From Planctellipticum variicoloris (lineage in GTDB: Bacteria; Planctomycetota; Planctomycetia; Planctomycetales; Planctomycetaceae): 64,000 nt of DNA. A program made the position numbers and the translations under genes. This document shows, in pieces, positions 18,294-27,231 of this stretch. The stretch is from positions 4,472,001 through 4,536,000 of the forward strand of contig NZ_CP130886.1 of NCBI RefSeq assembly GCF_030622045.1. The letters run 5' to 3'. Under the pieces are notes generated by a model that saw nothing but the letters and a program-made list of their open reading frames with translations, made no database searches and was not told the origin of the DNA. Position 1 is the first letter of the stretch. Every line of letters starts with the position of its first letter.

Positions 18294-19646
18294 TTAGCGC
18301 TTCGCCGCCGGCCCATAGATCGGCTGCACCCACGCCCGCTCGAACTCGCCGACTTCGCTCGGATTCGGGTGCGGGCGAGAACTTGTGACTCTCGCACGCA
18401 CGTAGAGCTCGTCCCCCCGGAACACGTAGCGAGCGCGCGTCCCTTCAACGGTTTTCAAGACGCGGCCGATATCCTCCGAGTAGATCCGCGTTGATCCCGG
18501 AAGTTCCTTGCCATCCGCTGAAATCGCAACCTGGCTGGTCGGATCGTAGCCGGAACAGGTTCCTACGAACTCCGTCGTATAGGTCACGCCCGGCTCTTCC
18601 CGCATCTGCAACGCGAGGCCGTCGTCGAACCACTCCACCTTTTCCAGCGTAACGCCCGACGACGCATAGAACCGACCCGCTTCCAGGGCCTGAATCAACG
18701 ACTCGGGTTTCAGTGCGTCCGCCAGCACCATCACCCAGCCCCGCCCCGGTTCGCTGCGACGGCTGGGAATGTGATGGTAATTGTGACCGTCGTCGACCCC
18801 CAGCCCGTACATCAGCGGCAGGTCGAGTTCATCGATCCGGCGGGTCAGGATGACGTCCCAGATCCGCTCGGTCGAGGCGCGTCGGGCGTCGCCCGAGTTA
18901 TTTACGCCCGGGTGCCCGTTGTAAACCTCGAAGAAGTTCTCGCCACGGACCCGCATCAAATCCTCTGCGGCAACCGCCCAGCCGAAATTGGGATGATTCA
19001 GGTGAATCATCATCGACTGCCCGGTCCGCTCACGCTGTGCAACCAGTGCGTTCACGTTGTTCTGCAGCGTGTCGTAAACCGAATCCCCCCGAAACGGCGG
19101 CAGCATTTCCTTGAGGTTTGCGACGCACAGATGGAGCGGCAGCCCCTTAAACGAGTCCGAGACTTCCTCTCCCTGGATCAGCAGGAACTTCCCCGGTTCT
19201 GCCAGCTTCGCCGCCACCTCGTCGAATGTCTTCAGCCGTACTTCGTGTTTCCCTTCGACCGTCCGCTCGTCGATCCAGCCGTCCGGGAACCGCTCCTTCA
19301 GCTTCTCGTAGGCGATCGCGCCTTCCTTGATCTTCGCCACATCCACCCAGCGTTCTTTGTTCGCGAGCGTGTTGTGGTCGGTAAAGACCAGGAAGTCGTA
19401 ATTCTTGTCCCGGTACCAGGCGGCAATCATTTCCAGATAATTGTCGCCGTCGCTCCAGTAGGAATGCGTATGCAGGTTCCCTTTGTGCCAGCGTAAGCCG
19501 TCGCTCGCTTCCAGCGCGCCGACCGCAGTCCCCGCCGAGGGCGCGCGCCCGCACCACACCACGCAAGCCAGCAGGCCGGAAACCAGCCCCCCCAGCACAA
19601 CCCGTCGCATTCGCCGCTGCATGTGAAAATCCCGCAGAAGTCTCAT
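18294..19646 (-). CDS. Exported PHP-domain metallohydrolase-like protein
   Basis: This 450-residue protein has a basic, hydrophobic N-terminus (RRMRRVVLGGLVSGLLACVVW) that is a signal peptide or membrane anchor. It is followed by a PHP (polymerase and histidinol phosphatase) fold: WHKGNLHTHSYWSDGD near residue 53, DFLVFTDHNTL near 83, IQGEEVS near 155, MMIHLNHPNFGWA near 213, and YGLGVDDGHNYHH near 285. The His and Asp residues of these motifs would bind two or three metals. PHP proteins are phosphoesterases; the exported planctomycete type has no assigned substrate. The last 120 residues form a beta-rich region. The start may also be ATG 19622. Confidence 0.85.
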   Translation of the reverse strand: MRLLRDFHMQRRMRRVVLGGLVSGLLACVVWCGRAPSAGTAVGALEASDGLRWHKGNLHTHSYWSDGDNYLEMIAAWYRDKNYDFLVFTDHNTLANKERWVDVAKIKEGAIAYEKLKERFPDGWIDERTVEGKHEVRLKTFDEVAAKLAEPGKFLLIQGEEVSDSFKGLPLHLCVANLKEMLPPFRGDSVYDTLQNNVNALVAQRERTGQSMMIHLNHPNFGWAVAAEDLMRVRGENFFEVYNGHPGVNNSGDARRASTERIWDVILTRRIDELDLPLMYGLGVDDGHNYHHIPSRRSEPGRGWVMVLADALKPESLIQALEAGRFYASSGVTLEKVEWFDDGLALQMREEPGVTYTTEFVGTCSGYDPTSQVAISADGKELPGSTRIYSEDIGRVLKTVEGTRARYVFRGDELYVRARVTSSRPHPNPSEVGEFERAWVQPIYGPAAKR

Positions 19647-19872
19647 CTCGACGTCACCTCGTCTCAGATTAACGACCTCTGATCTGTCCGACGACCTTCA
19701 AGGCCACCAAAATTTGGTGAATTCGCGAACCGCCGTCCGCTTCAATCTGATCAATTTTCGGTCGGCCGTGAACCATTCGAAGACCTCTGCCGTTTGCCCG
19801 TTGACAGTCGGTCTCCGAACCGTAACATTGTTCGTGGCCTGAACAAACAACACGTTCCCAAAGGTTTTGGAC

Positions 19873-20619
19873 ATGCGTAGCGGCAATCCGGCGTTGAACG
19901 CGAATACGTTCGACCAGTTCCACGAAATGTCGTCCGCCGACTCGACTCAGATGACGATTCGCGGCACCGCCAACAAGACCATGATCCTCCTCGGTCTGGC
20001 CATCGGCACCGCCTGCCTCACCTGGTCGCAGGTCGCCCAGGGCAATATGGCCTCGGCGATGCCTTGGATGATCGGCGGCGCCATCAGCGGCTTTGTGCTC
20101 GCGCTGATTATAAGTTTCAAAGCCGACTGGGCGCCGGTCCTCGCCCCGCTGTATGCGCTCGCGGAAGGCTTGTTTCTCGGAGGCATTTCCGCGGTTATTG
20201 ACGCCCAGTACCCCGGCGTTGCTCTGCAGGCCATCGGACTCACCTTCGGTACGATGTTTACCCTGCTGATCGCCTATCAGTCCGGCCTAATTCGCGCCAC
20301 CGAAAACTTCAAACTCGGCGTCTTCGCCGCCACCGGCGGCATCGCCCTCGTCTACTTGACGTCGATCGTTCTCGGGTTCTTCGGCATGAGCGTGCCGCTG
20401 ATTCACAGCGCGGGTCCGTGGGGCATTGCCTTCAGCGCCTTCGTCGTCGTGATCGCCGCCATGAACCTCGTCCTCGACTTCGACTTCATCGAGCAGGCCG
20501 CCAAAAACGGCGCCCCCAAGTCCGCCGAGTGGTACGGGGCCTTCGGCCTCATGGTCACCCTCGTCTGGCTCTACATCGAAATCCTCCGCCTCCTCGCCAA
20601 GCTCAACAGCCGCGACTGA
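19873..20619 (+). CDS. Bax inhibitor-1/YccA-family membrane protein
   Basis: This 248-residue protein has an N-terminal polar stretch (residues 1-35) and seven hydrophobic helices, as in BI-1/YetJ/YccA proteins (TMBIM family), which form pH-gated calcium leak channels or modulate FtsH. Family-like features are ALAEGLFLGGISAVID in helix 3 and the acidic LVLDFDFIEQAAKNGAPKSAEWYGAFG near the C-terminus, which holds the paired aspartates of the family's pH sensor. A TTG at 19867 also opens the frame; ATG 19873 is preferred. A possible terminator follows at 20650. Confidence 0.9.
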   Translation: MRSGNPALNANTFDQFHEMSSADSTQMTIRGTANKTMILLGLAIGTACLTWSQVAQGNMASAMPWMIGGAISGFVLALIISFKADWAPVLAPLYALAEGLFLGGISAVIDAQYPGVALQAIGLTFGTMFTLLIAYQSGLIRATENFKLGVFAATGGIALVYLTSIVLGFFGMSVPLIHSAGPWGIAFSAFVVVIAAMNLVLDFDFIEQAAKNGAPKSAEWYGAFGLMVTLVWLYIEILRLLAKLNSRD

Positions 20620-20649
20620 AACTCGGTCGGCGACTCAAGATTCCAGGCG

Positions 20650-20684
20650 GCCCGACGCGTATCCGTCGGGCTGCTTCCTTTCCT
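20650..20684 (+). terminator. Probable terminator after the BI-1 gene
   Basis: Stem GCCCGACG (20650-20657) pairs with CGTCGGGC (20664-20671) around a 6-base loop, followed by TGCTTCCTTTCC, a moderately T-rich tail. It lies 30 bases after the BI-1 stop. The remaining 240 bases up to mch contain no recognisable gene or repeat and should hold the mch promoter. Confidence 0.6.
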
Positions 20685-20927
20685 CCGCCCATGCAACGCA
20701 ACCACCGATTATCAAAGCAGTTGCGTGATGCAGCATTGCGACCCGTTTCTCACGATCGCCCTCCGCGGCCGTCGGGCGGTTTGGCCTGCAATTGTGACGG
20801 CCGCTCCCGCCCGATACGATTGCACCTGCAAACTCGTCTGCACAGCCCCGTCAGGCGACGTTTTTCGTTCCGGGATCACCCATCGCGGCTCCCCGGGACG
20901 CCTGCGGACGACAAGGCCAGGCCCTGA

Positions 20928-21878
20928 ATGAACTATGAATTGAATGATGTTGCGGCGGATATCGTCGCCGACATCACGGACCACCCCGCCGACTTCCGGG
21001 TCGCCGAACACGAAATCCCCGGCGGAGGACTTCTCCTCGACTTCGGCGTCGAGACCGAAGGGGGCCTCGAAGCCGGCGCCATGCTCGCCGGTCTGTGCGT
21101 CGCGGGCCTCGCTGACATTTCCACCCAGCCCGGCGAGCTCGACGGCATGGTCTGGCCCTATGTCGCCGTAGCCACCGACTACCCTGTCGCCGCCTGCCTG
21201 TTCAGCCAGTACGCCGGGTGGAAGATCAACGTCGGCAAGTACTTCGCGATGGGTTCCGGACCGATGCGTTCCGTCGCGGCCAGCGAAGAACTGTTCGACA
21301 AGCTCTGGTACCGCGAAGAGGCCGAGCAGGTCGTCGGCGTCCTCGAAGCCGCCACGCTCCCCGGACGGGAAGTCTTCGAATACATCGCCGAGAAGACGGG
21401 AGTTGCACCCGACGACGTAACCCTCGCCGTCGCTCCGACTTCCAGCATCGCGGGTAACTACCAGGTGGTCGCCCGCTCGGTCGAGACCGCGATGCACAAA
21501 CTCTACGAACTCGGCTTCGACGTCAACCGCGTCCGCAGCGCCATGGGCGTCGCCCCCCTCCCCCCCGTCGCCAACAACGACCTGCAGGGGATCGGCTTCA
21601 CCAACGACGCCATCCTCTACGGCGGCCGGGTCACGCTGTGGGTGAACGGCGACGACGAAACCCTCGCGGCCATCGCCCCGCAGATTCCCTCCTGCAGCTC
21701 GGCGGCCTACGGTCGGCCGTTTCAGGAGATTTTCGAAGCGGCCGGACGCAATTTCTACGACATCGACCCCCTCCTCTTCAGCCCCGCGGAAGTGGTGCTG
21801 CAGAATATGGACACCGGTCGCATCCATCGGGCCGGCCGGGTCGATCCGCAAATCCTGAAGCGGTCCTTCGGACTCTGA
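20928..21878 (+). CDS. mch: Methenyltetrahydromethanopterin cyclohydrolase
   Basis: This 316-residue cytoplasmic enzyme hydrolyses methenyl-H4MPT to formyl-H4MPT in the archaeal-type C1 pathway also found in methylotrophs and planctomycetes. Family features are GGGLLLDFGVETEGGLEAG near 33, FSQYAGWKINVGKYFAMGSGPMR near 93-115, TSSIAGNYQVVARSVETAMH, and NNDLQGIGFTNDAILYGG near 225. Length matches archaeal and bacterial Mch. It is followed after 19 bases by an ATP-grasp ligase, the arrangement seen in methylotroph C1 gene clusters (mch-orf5). In non-methylotrophic planctomycetes the pathway probably oxidises or detoxifies formaldehyde. Other pathway genes are not in this window. Confidence 0.95.
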   Translation: MNYELNDVAADIVADITDHPADFRVAEHEIPGGGLLLDFGVETEGGLEAGAMLAGLCVAGLADISTQPGELDGMVWPYVAVATDYPVAACLFSQYAGWKINVGKYFAMGSGPMRSVAASEELFDKLWYREEAEQVVGVLEAATLPGREVFEYIAEKTGVAPDDVTLAVAPTSSIAGNYQVVARSVETAMHKLYELGFDVNRVRSAMGVAPLPPVANNDLQGIGFTNDAILYGGRVTLWVNGDDETLAAIAPQIPSCSSAAYGRPFQEIFEAAGRNFYDIDPLLFSPAEVVLQNMDTGRIHRAGRVDPQILKRSFGL

Positions 21879-21897
21879 TCGCTACTTAGGTTCCGCT

Positions 21898-22803
21898 GTG
21901 CAGATCGCCGTCCTCGCTCAGCCGGAGAGCTGGTACTTCCGCGACCTTGCGCGAGCCGCGACCGAACGCGGCGGCCAATGTACGCGTCTCGATTTTTCCG
22001 GTCTGATTGGCGGAATCGTCGACGGCCAACCGGTGCTGAACCAGGGGGAAACGGACCTCCGCGACTGCCGGGCCATCGTCGTTCGGAGCATGCCCGCCGG
22101 CTCGCTGGAACAGGTCGTCTTCCGGATGGACATCCTGGCGCGCCTGGAGGCCGCCGGCGTCCCGGTCGTCAACCCGCCCAAGGCCCTCGAATGCGCAATC
22201 GACAAGTATCTGACCACGGCCCGGCTCGCCGCCGCCGGGCTACCGGTTCCTGATACGATCGTCTGCGAAGATCCCGGCACGGCGATGCTCGCCTGGGAAC
22301 GGCTGGGCCGCGATGTCGTCGTCAAACCGGTCTTCGGGGCCGAAGGCCGGGGCATCGTGCGATTGACCGACCCCGATCTGGCCTGGCGCGCGTTCCGGAC
22401 TCTGTTCCGGCTGGAGTCGGTCCTGTATCTGCAGCGGTTCATCGAACATCCCGGCTACGATCTCCGCGTGCTGGTCCTGGGGGAACGGATCCTGGGGGGC
22501 ATGCGACGTTCGTCTCCGGACGACTTCCGCGTGAACGTCGCCCGCTCGGGAATTGCGGAGCCACACGGTCCGACCGACCATGAAGCCGAACTGGCACTGG
22601 CCGCCACACGGGCGACCGGGAATCTCTTCGCCGGGATCGATCTGTTGTACGATGCAACGGGGCGCTGTTACGTCATCGAAGTCAACGGCGTCCCCGGCTG
22701 GCAGGCCTTCGGACGCGTGAATTCGATGGATGTGGCGGCAGTGTTCGTCGAATGGTTAGAGACGGAAACACCAAACACCAAACACCAAATAACCAAGAAC
22801 TAA
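21898..22803 (+). CDS. RimK-type ATP-grasp ligase of the H4MPT gene cluster
   Basis: This 301-residue cytoplasmic protein has an ATP-grasp fold of the RimK/MptN type. VVKPVFGAEGRGI near 141-153 is the nucleotide-grasping lysine and glycine loop, FIEHPGYDLRVLVLG near 180, and LFAGIDLLYDATGRCYVIEVNGVPGW near 243-268 contains the Mg-binding D/E/N set. Archaeal MptN adds glutamate to the H4MPT side chain. Adjacency to mch suggests a cofactor-synthesis role here, which is inference. GTG 21898 is the start. The C-terminal TPNTKHQITKN is encoded by a short-word repeat (about 22768-22815) that continues into the intergenic gap, so the native C-terminus may have been altered. Confidence 0.85.
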   Translation: MQIAVLAQPESWYFRDLARAATERGGQCTRLDFSGLIGGIVDGQPVLNQGETDLRDCRAIVVRSMPAGSLEQVVFRMDILARLEAAGVPVVNPPKALECAIDKYLTTARLAAAGLPVPDTIVCEDPGTAMLAWERLGRDVVVKPVFGAEGRGIVRLTDPDLAWRAFRTLFRLESVLYLQRFIEHPGYDLRVLVLGERILGGMRRSSPDDFRVNVARSGIAEPHGPTDHEAELALAATRATGNLFAGIDLLYDATGRCYVIEVNGVPGWQAFGRVNSMDVAAVFVEWLETETPNTKHQITKN

Positions 22804-22822
22804 TAACCAAGGACAAACACCC

Positions 22823-23755
22823 ATGCCCCCTGCTCCGATTGCTGCCGCTCTTGCCACTCACATGCCTGCCGTCATGCGCTGGGCCGGGGCCGTCGCCCGT
22901 CGGCTGCGGGGCTTTAATATCGGTCTGACCGGCAAGACTTCCGGGAGCGCGCTGACAGATGCGCTGACGCTGGCGGACCTGACGCTGCAGGAACTGCTCG
23001 TTGCCGCGCTGCGCGACTGCGATCCGATTTTCCGCACCTGCCAGATTGAAGCTGAGGAGACCACCGGCGATCTGGCCCGTTTTCCCGAGCAAGCCGATCT
23101 GGTGATCTCACTCGATCCCATCGACGGCACCAAGCAGTATCGCGACAAGACGGGCAACGGGTACGCGGTGATGCTCCATCTGCGTTCCCGGGACACGGTG
23201 CACTACTCGCTGGCCTTCGTCCCCGAGAAAGGGGAGCACGGGTGGTGGGTCGAAGCGCATGGAGACCGCATCGTCTGCGGTCCAGATGATCCCGCGCGAC
23301 CGGCCCGGGACGTCCTGCAGTCCCTGACGCCGATCACAACCGCCACTCGTCCTGACAGCCGGCAGATTTACCTGATCGGTTTTCAGCAGCGCGATGTCGC
23401 CGCGGCTCAGGCCGTCAGCGCGGCCGGGCTGGCGGGCGTCGCTCCCGATGACATGCCGGGCAGCATTTACGAACTGCTGGCCCGCGGCGAATTCGGGGGC
23501 TCGCTGATCCACAGCCCGAATGTCTATGACTTCCCGGTCTCACTGCACCTCGCCCGGATCCTCGGCGGGGACGCGGTCTGGGTCCACAATGGCGAGCCGG
23601 TCCATTTCCGCGAGACGTGGCTGGATGACCGGGCCGACATGCTCCGCCTGCCGGGAATCGTCGCCTGCAGCGCGAATCGGGAAACGCTGGCGACCCTCTG
23701 CCGGGTGGCGAAGGACTGGCATAGGGAGAGATATCATACGCAGGTGGAATTGTAG
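22823..23755 (+). CDS. Inositol monophosphatase-family phosphatase
   Basis: This 310-residue protein belongs to the lithium-sensitive IMPase/CysQ/FBPase superfamily. The metal-binding motifs are EE at residues 78-79 (QIEAEET) and DPIDGT at 98-103, with a later aspartate in NVYDFPVSLHLARILGGD near 235-252 in place of the usual WDxAA. Possible reactions are inositol-1-phosphate or 3'-phosphoadenosine 5'-phosphate dephosphorylation; the atypical C-terminal motif gives no decision. It is co-directional with mch and the ligase with a 19-base gap, suggesting one operon. Start ATG 22823. It has no signal peptide. Confidence 0.82.
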   Translation: MPPAPIAAALATHMPAVMRWAGAVARRLRGFNIGLTGKTSGSALTDALTLADLTLQELLVAALRDCDPIFRTCQIEAEETTGDLARFPEQADLVISLDPIDGTKQYRDKTGNGYAVMLHLRSRDTVHYSLAFVPEKGEHGWWVEAHGDRIVCGPDDPARPARDVLQSLTPITTATRPDSRQIYLIGFQQRDVAAAQAVSAAGLAGVAPDDMPGSIYELLARGEFGGSLIHSPNVYDFPVSLHLARILGGDAVWVHNGEPVHFRETWLDDRADMLRLPGIVACSANRETLATLCRVAKDWHRERYHTQVEL

Positions 23756-23760
23756 GAAAT

Positions 23761-23852
23761 CGTTGATGGTTGATCGTCGATCGTTGATAGTCGGAGAAGA
23801 ACTCCACCGTGGGGCTTTCCGGCCATAGACGATCGACGATCAACCATCAACG
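23761..23852. repeat. Inverted repeat of GTTGATGGTTGATCG words
   Basis: The left arm 23761-23784 begins CGTTGATGGTTGATCGTCGA. The right arm 23829-23852 is its exact reverse complement (24 bp). The same word-string is found at 48987-49015 and inverted at 50204-50230. It sits between convergent genes, right beside the terminator of the small minus-strand gene. Confidence 0.85.
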
Positions 23853-23892
23853 AAAAAGCAGCCCGCCGGGTCGCGGTTCCCGGCGGGCTGCT
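23851..23892 (-). terminator. Intrinsic terminator of the small minus-strand gene
   Basis: A perfect 14-bp stem is formed by AGCAGCCCGCCGGG (23857-23870) and CCCGGCGGGCTGCT (23879-23892) with an 8-base loop. On the minus strand it is followed by TTTTTCG. Positioned 65 bases after the stop of the 112-residue protein gene. Confidence 0.85.
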
Positions 23893-23956
23893 GGATTTCG
23901 TGTGGTCGTCCTGACCGGTCAGCAAGGAATGTTTGCGGTTCCACCGCGGTGACGAC

Positions 23957-24295
23957 TCAGTCCTGCGGCTGGAGGGCGGGGACGGCCTGCGGGCGGTTGT
24001 AGCCCAGCGCGCGAACGACTTCGAGCACTTCGCTCCAGGTCGGGAATGCGCGGCCGCTTTTGCGCTTATAGTCGTCCATGGCCTTCATGAATTCGATTTC
24101 GTCGTCGGAGTAATCCCTTTCGCAGGTCGTGGGGTCGATCATCCGTCGACGCTCCACTTTCCGCCGCGGTCCGGTGCGGCGTTCTTCACCCGTGTAAGTC
24201 TCCTCGGCGTTCTTTCGGCGATCGGCAGTCCGACGATCTTTCAATCGTCGATCCGTCGTCGCCAGAGCGCTCGGCAAAGCCTCGTCCACCATCAT
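23957..24295 (-). CDS. Conserved small charged protein of unknown function
   Basis: This 112-residue cytoplasmic protein has a very basic first half rich in DRR and ERR repeats ([14 protein letters not shown]... [13 protein letters not shown]). An ordered C-terminal half follows ([20 protein letters not shown], then [16 protein letters not shown]). The second half looks like a conserved helical domain that I believe recurs in planctomycetes; the family is not named. ATG 24295 has AAAGGTG upstream; a TTG at 24310 is the alternative. The clustered arginines suggest contact with nucleic acid, but that is inference. It has its own terminator. Confidence 0.7.
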   Translation of the reverse strand: MMVDEALPSALATTDRRLKDRRTADRRKNAEETYTGEERRTGPRRKVERRRMIDPTTCERDYSDDEIEFMKAMDDYKRKSGRAFPTWSEVLEVVRALGYNRPQAVPALQPQD

Positions 24296-24707
24296 GTCGC
24301 ACCTTTGCAATTACCAGGAATGTGAGGGGATCCCATCCTTGACCGGAGTGCGTTCCACGCAGATCCGTCACCCGGATTATGACCGCCAATACGTCATGAA
24401 GTCGGAGTGTGCGGGTTAGATTGACTCGTTAAGAAACAGAAACATTGCCGACTGGGGAATTACGCCGGTCGTATCGATTCTGCAGGCGCAGGCCCATTGG
24501 TGACAGGAGATCTACGGAGGCGCGGAGGCCGATTGTCGGGATTGCGCCGCTCGATCCGGTCTGTCGGACTGTAACGACACATCGGGCTGTCAGAGGGGCC
24601 AGACTGCGGTCGGCGCGGCATGCAAATTGCGCAGTTGGCAGCAGGCCGACGACGCCACCTGGATTGGGTGGAGTGCAAAGCTACGGGTCCCAGGCGCACG
24701 GAGACCT
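24296..24707. other. Intergenic region with no recognised gene
   Basis: About 410 bases lie between two minus-strand genes. A short ACGGAGGCGCGGAGGCCG string near 24514 belongs to the dispersed word repeats. An ORF on the plus strand starting at 24445 is antisense to the exported protein gene and resembles nothing. The promoter of the small gene should be just above 24295; it was not resolved. Confidence 0.4.
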
Positions 24708-26396
24708 TCAGTTCCGCCGGTCTACAGACAGCGTGCCGTTCAGCGAGACCTCACTGGTTCCCGCACGCAACGCGATTGAGGCGCGATCGACGAGGGCCAG
24801 AACGGGGAGGATTCGTTGCCACCCGGCGGCAATTTCCGGTTCCCGTTCAACGTCCCCCTGCGACAGGAACGTCAGCCACGTCGCAGAATGCTGCTGTACG
24901 TGCTCCCGGAAGCTCCGCACATTAAGTTGCACGGCCACCGCGACGCCTCCGAGCGGCGGCTGCGAATCAACCACGGCCATCGGCTGCGGCATCTGCTCAA
25001 GAATCTCCGCCGACGGGTCGGTGACCAGTACGAGAGCCTGCGGCCAGACCTGGAACCCGGGCCGCCAGCCGAGCAATCCCGGTTCCAGCCACCAGCGTGA
25101 GAGACCGTTCTCAGACGGTCGGTCCTGCTGAATCGTCAGCACGGGCCCCTCGAAGGACTTCGCATTCGCGTCGACCACCACCAGTCCAAGCCCCAGCGAC
25201 AGGAGCCGCTCATAGACCTGCGGCAGTTCATTGGGCCTGGCGCCGTCCCAGCGCATCTGCAGCAGGGCCTGAAACGGTGCAGCCGACTGCTCCGTGCCGT
25301 CGACCAGCAGAAAATAGTCTTCCGCCAGCGGCGCCAGCAGATCCCGCGTCAGTTCCAGGCCGCTCCCCAGCCCGCCTGCAACCCGCTCCATGCGCCGCCA
25401 ATCGTCCCGTTCCTTCGGCGAAAGCGTCTCCCGGAGCAGATCCAGCACCGGCTTCGCGTCAAAACCTCCCTGAATCACCAGCCAGGCGTCGGTTTTGAAA
25501 TTCGGGTTCGTGCGACGATGGCCTCCCTGCAAGAGCGTCTCCCAGCGATCCGGCAGACGACTTTCATCCAATTCCGCGCCGACGTTCCAGATCAGGGAGT
25601 TGTCCGGCATCCCGACCTCCACTCGCAGCCGGTCCACGACGCGCCAGATCGCCGCCAGACTCTCCGCCTCGGGATCGGAGCGAACGGCCTCTTCCAGCAG
25701 GGGATCCCAGGCCCGCGCGTTGATGCCCAGCAAGGCCAGGTCGTCGAGCCGCAATTCGTTCACGCGCCGCCACCACGTCGCCTGACTGAGGGACTCGGAC
25801 TCGTGCTGCCCCTGGAGCCTGCGAAGTGCGTCCTGAATCAGCGGCTCCTGGTCCGACAGCCCGATCACGTCGTCGGCAACCAGCAGATAGATCGCGTCGT
25901 CGCCGCGACTGGATCGCAGGTACTTGAGGCCGTCGGTCTCGACGTCTTCAAACGTGCGGGCGGGCTCCATCCGTTTCCAGGCCGCGACCAGTTCTTCGGC
26001 GGCCCCTTTGCGAAGCGATTTCGCCAGCACCAGGGCCTGCGGCTGCCCCTCAGGGCTGATTCGCAACGACAACACCAGCGAGCTGCTGGCGGCATCCCGG
26101 ATGTGCTCGGACAGTTTGCGTCCCGTGTGCGCCGTCACCACCGCTTCGATGGCCTGCCAGCGCTGCCACGGACGGCTCTGCTGAAACAACGGCCACAACG
26201 CCGAACCGGTCCAGCGCTGCTTGAGCGGATGATTCTGCCAGGCCAGCCAGTGCTCATCGAGCCGCTGGATCTCCAGACACGCAGCGACATCCGCCGATAG
26301 CAGCCGGGTCAGTTCCCCTTCAGCGGCGGAAGCTGTCGTCGCCAGGAACAGCCAGCTCAAGCCCATGCACACGCTGGCGAACGACCGCTGCCACAT
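24708..26396 (-). CDS. Large exported protein of unknown function, third gene of the ECF operon
   Basis: This 562-residue protein starts at ATG 26396 (MWQRSFASVCMGLSWLFLA), giving a clear signal peptide ending near TTASAAEG, so export is predicted. The frame stays open to 26561, but that part encodes VESQESRVESQ from repeat DNA and is unlikely to be translated. The body is a soluble alpha/beta protein with regularly spaced Trp and Leu and no recognised catalytic motif, perhaps of the loosely defined DUF3352-like exported group, with low certainty. It follows the sigma and anti-sigma genes on the same strand. It could therefore be a regulatory target or a sensor feeding the anti-sigma factor. 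Confidence 0.7.
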   Translation of the reverse strand: MWQRSFASVCMGLSWLFLATTASAAEGELTRLLSADVAACLEIQRLDEHWLAWQNHPLKQRWTGSALWPLFQQSRPWQRWQAIEAVVTAHTGRKLSEHIRDAASSSLVLSLRISPEGQPQALVLAKSLRKGAAEELVAAWKRMEPARTFEDVETDGLKYLRSSRGDDAIYLLVADDVIGLSDQEPLIQDALRRLQGQHESESLSQATWWRRVNELRLDDLALLGINARAWDPLLEEAVRSDPEAESLAAIWRVVDRLRVEVGMPDNSLIWNVGAELDESRLPDRWETLLQGGHRRTNPNFKTDAWLVIQGGFDAKPVLDLLRETLSPKERDDWRRMERVAGGLGSGLELTRDLLAPLAEDYFLLVDGTEQSAAPFQALLQMRWDGARPNELPQVYERLLSLGLGLVVVDANAKSFEGPVLTIQQDRPSENGLSRWWLEPGLLGWRPGFQVWPQALVLVTDPSAEILEQMPQPMAVVDSQPPLGGVAVAVQLNVRSFREHVQQHSATWLTFLSQGDVEREPEIAAGWQRILPVLALVDRASIALRAGTSEVSLNGTLSVDRRN

Positions 26397-26577
26397 GCTG
26401 TTGATCCTGTGTTGTTGTAGGGAATAGGGAGTAGGGAATAGCGAGTAGCCGGAGGAAGAGGGCTGATCGCCGGAGTCAGGGGGCGAATCGCCCGACTTCG
26501 TCTGGCTCTCGACTCTCGACTCTTGGCTCTCGACTTCCACCAGCGTGATCTTACTCCTCAACGGACCGCAGTGCCCG

Positions 26578-27231
26578 CTATCCCTGTGGCTGGGCCGGAA
26601 GCGTGTGGCCCAGGAACCCGAATGCCGATGTCACTCGATCGCGAACGACGGAGCTCAAGGGAGTCCGGCTCGAGGTCGTCGCCGGCTGAACCGGTTTGAC
26701 CTCCGCTTCGGTCGCGTCCCGGCTGGCCAGGACCGGCCAGACACGTTCGACGTGCGGCAGCGTCGGCAGCATGCGTTCCGGAAGAGTCGGCGTGGAATCT
26801 TTGACGTCCTCCCAGAGTCCGACCATCGACTCGGTCAGATCGACGCCCCCGTCAGCAGACTCCGGCTTCTGGTCCGGCACGACGGCCACAGAGACGACCG
26901 GCGGCGCCTGCTGCCAGGTCGGCCAGAGAACCACCAGCAACGTCGCGGCCGCCACAGAAATGAACGCTCCCGCAAGAGCCAGGCGGCGGCCCGACTGGAC
27001 GTGCCGCGGAATCGTCGTCGGTTGAAGCTCGGCCAGCACGCGGGACGTCAGATCAATGGTCGGAACGTCTCTGCGCCAGGCCTGCACGGCGACGTCGAGC
27101 CGCTGGTGGTCCTGCCAGAGGGCGGCGCACGGGGCGCAACCCGTCCGGTGGCGCTCGGCCTCGGGCGACAATGTCCCCCGATGCGATTCCGCCAGGTCTT
27201 CGAGACTCCGCTCGAACTCGCTACAGTTCAT
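26578..27231 (-). CDS. Zinc-finger anti-sigma factor
   Basis: This 217-residue protein has an N-terminal zf-HC2 motif: Cys3, then His28-x3-Cys32-x2-Cys35 (HRTGCAPC). This is the ZAS-type anti-sigma signature. One transmembrane helix lies at about 84-103 (LALAGAFISVAAATLLVVLW), then a periplasmic Pro/Thr-rich tail. Its start overlaps the end of the ECF sigma gene by 11 bases, the classic sigma/anti-sigma coupling. It would hold the sigma factor at the membrane until a signal arrives. The periplasmic part has no recognised sensor domain. Confidence 0.9.
   Translation of the reverse strand: MNCSEFERSLEDLAESHRGTLSPEAERHRTGCAPCAALWQDHQRLDVAVQAWRRDVPTIDLTSRVLAELQPTTIPRHVQSGRRLALAGAFISVAAATLLVVLWPTWQQAPPVVSVAVVPDQKPESADGGVDLTESMVGLWEDVKDSTPTLPERMLPTLPHVERVWPVLASRDATEAEVKPVQPATTSSRTPLSSVVRDRVTSAFGFLGHTLPAQPQG

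Noticed and set aside
23761-23852. Direct and inverted short repeats considered as a CRISPR array
   Set aside because: There are only two arms in inverted orientation, no regular repeat-spacer spacing and no cas genes in the window.
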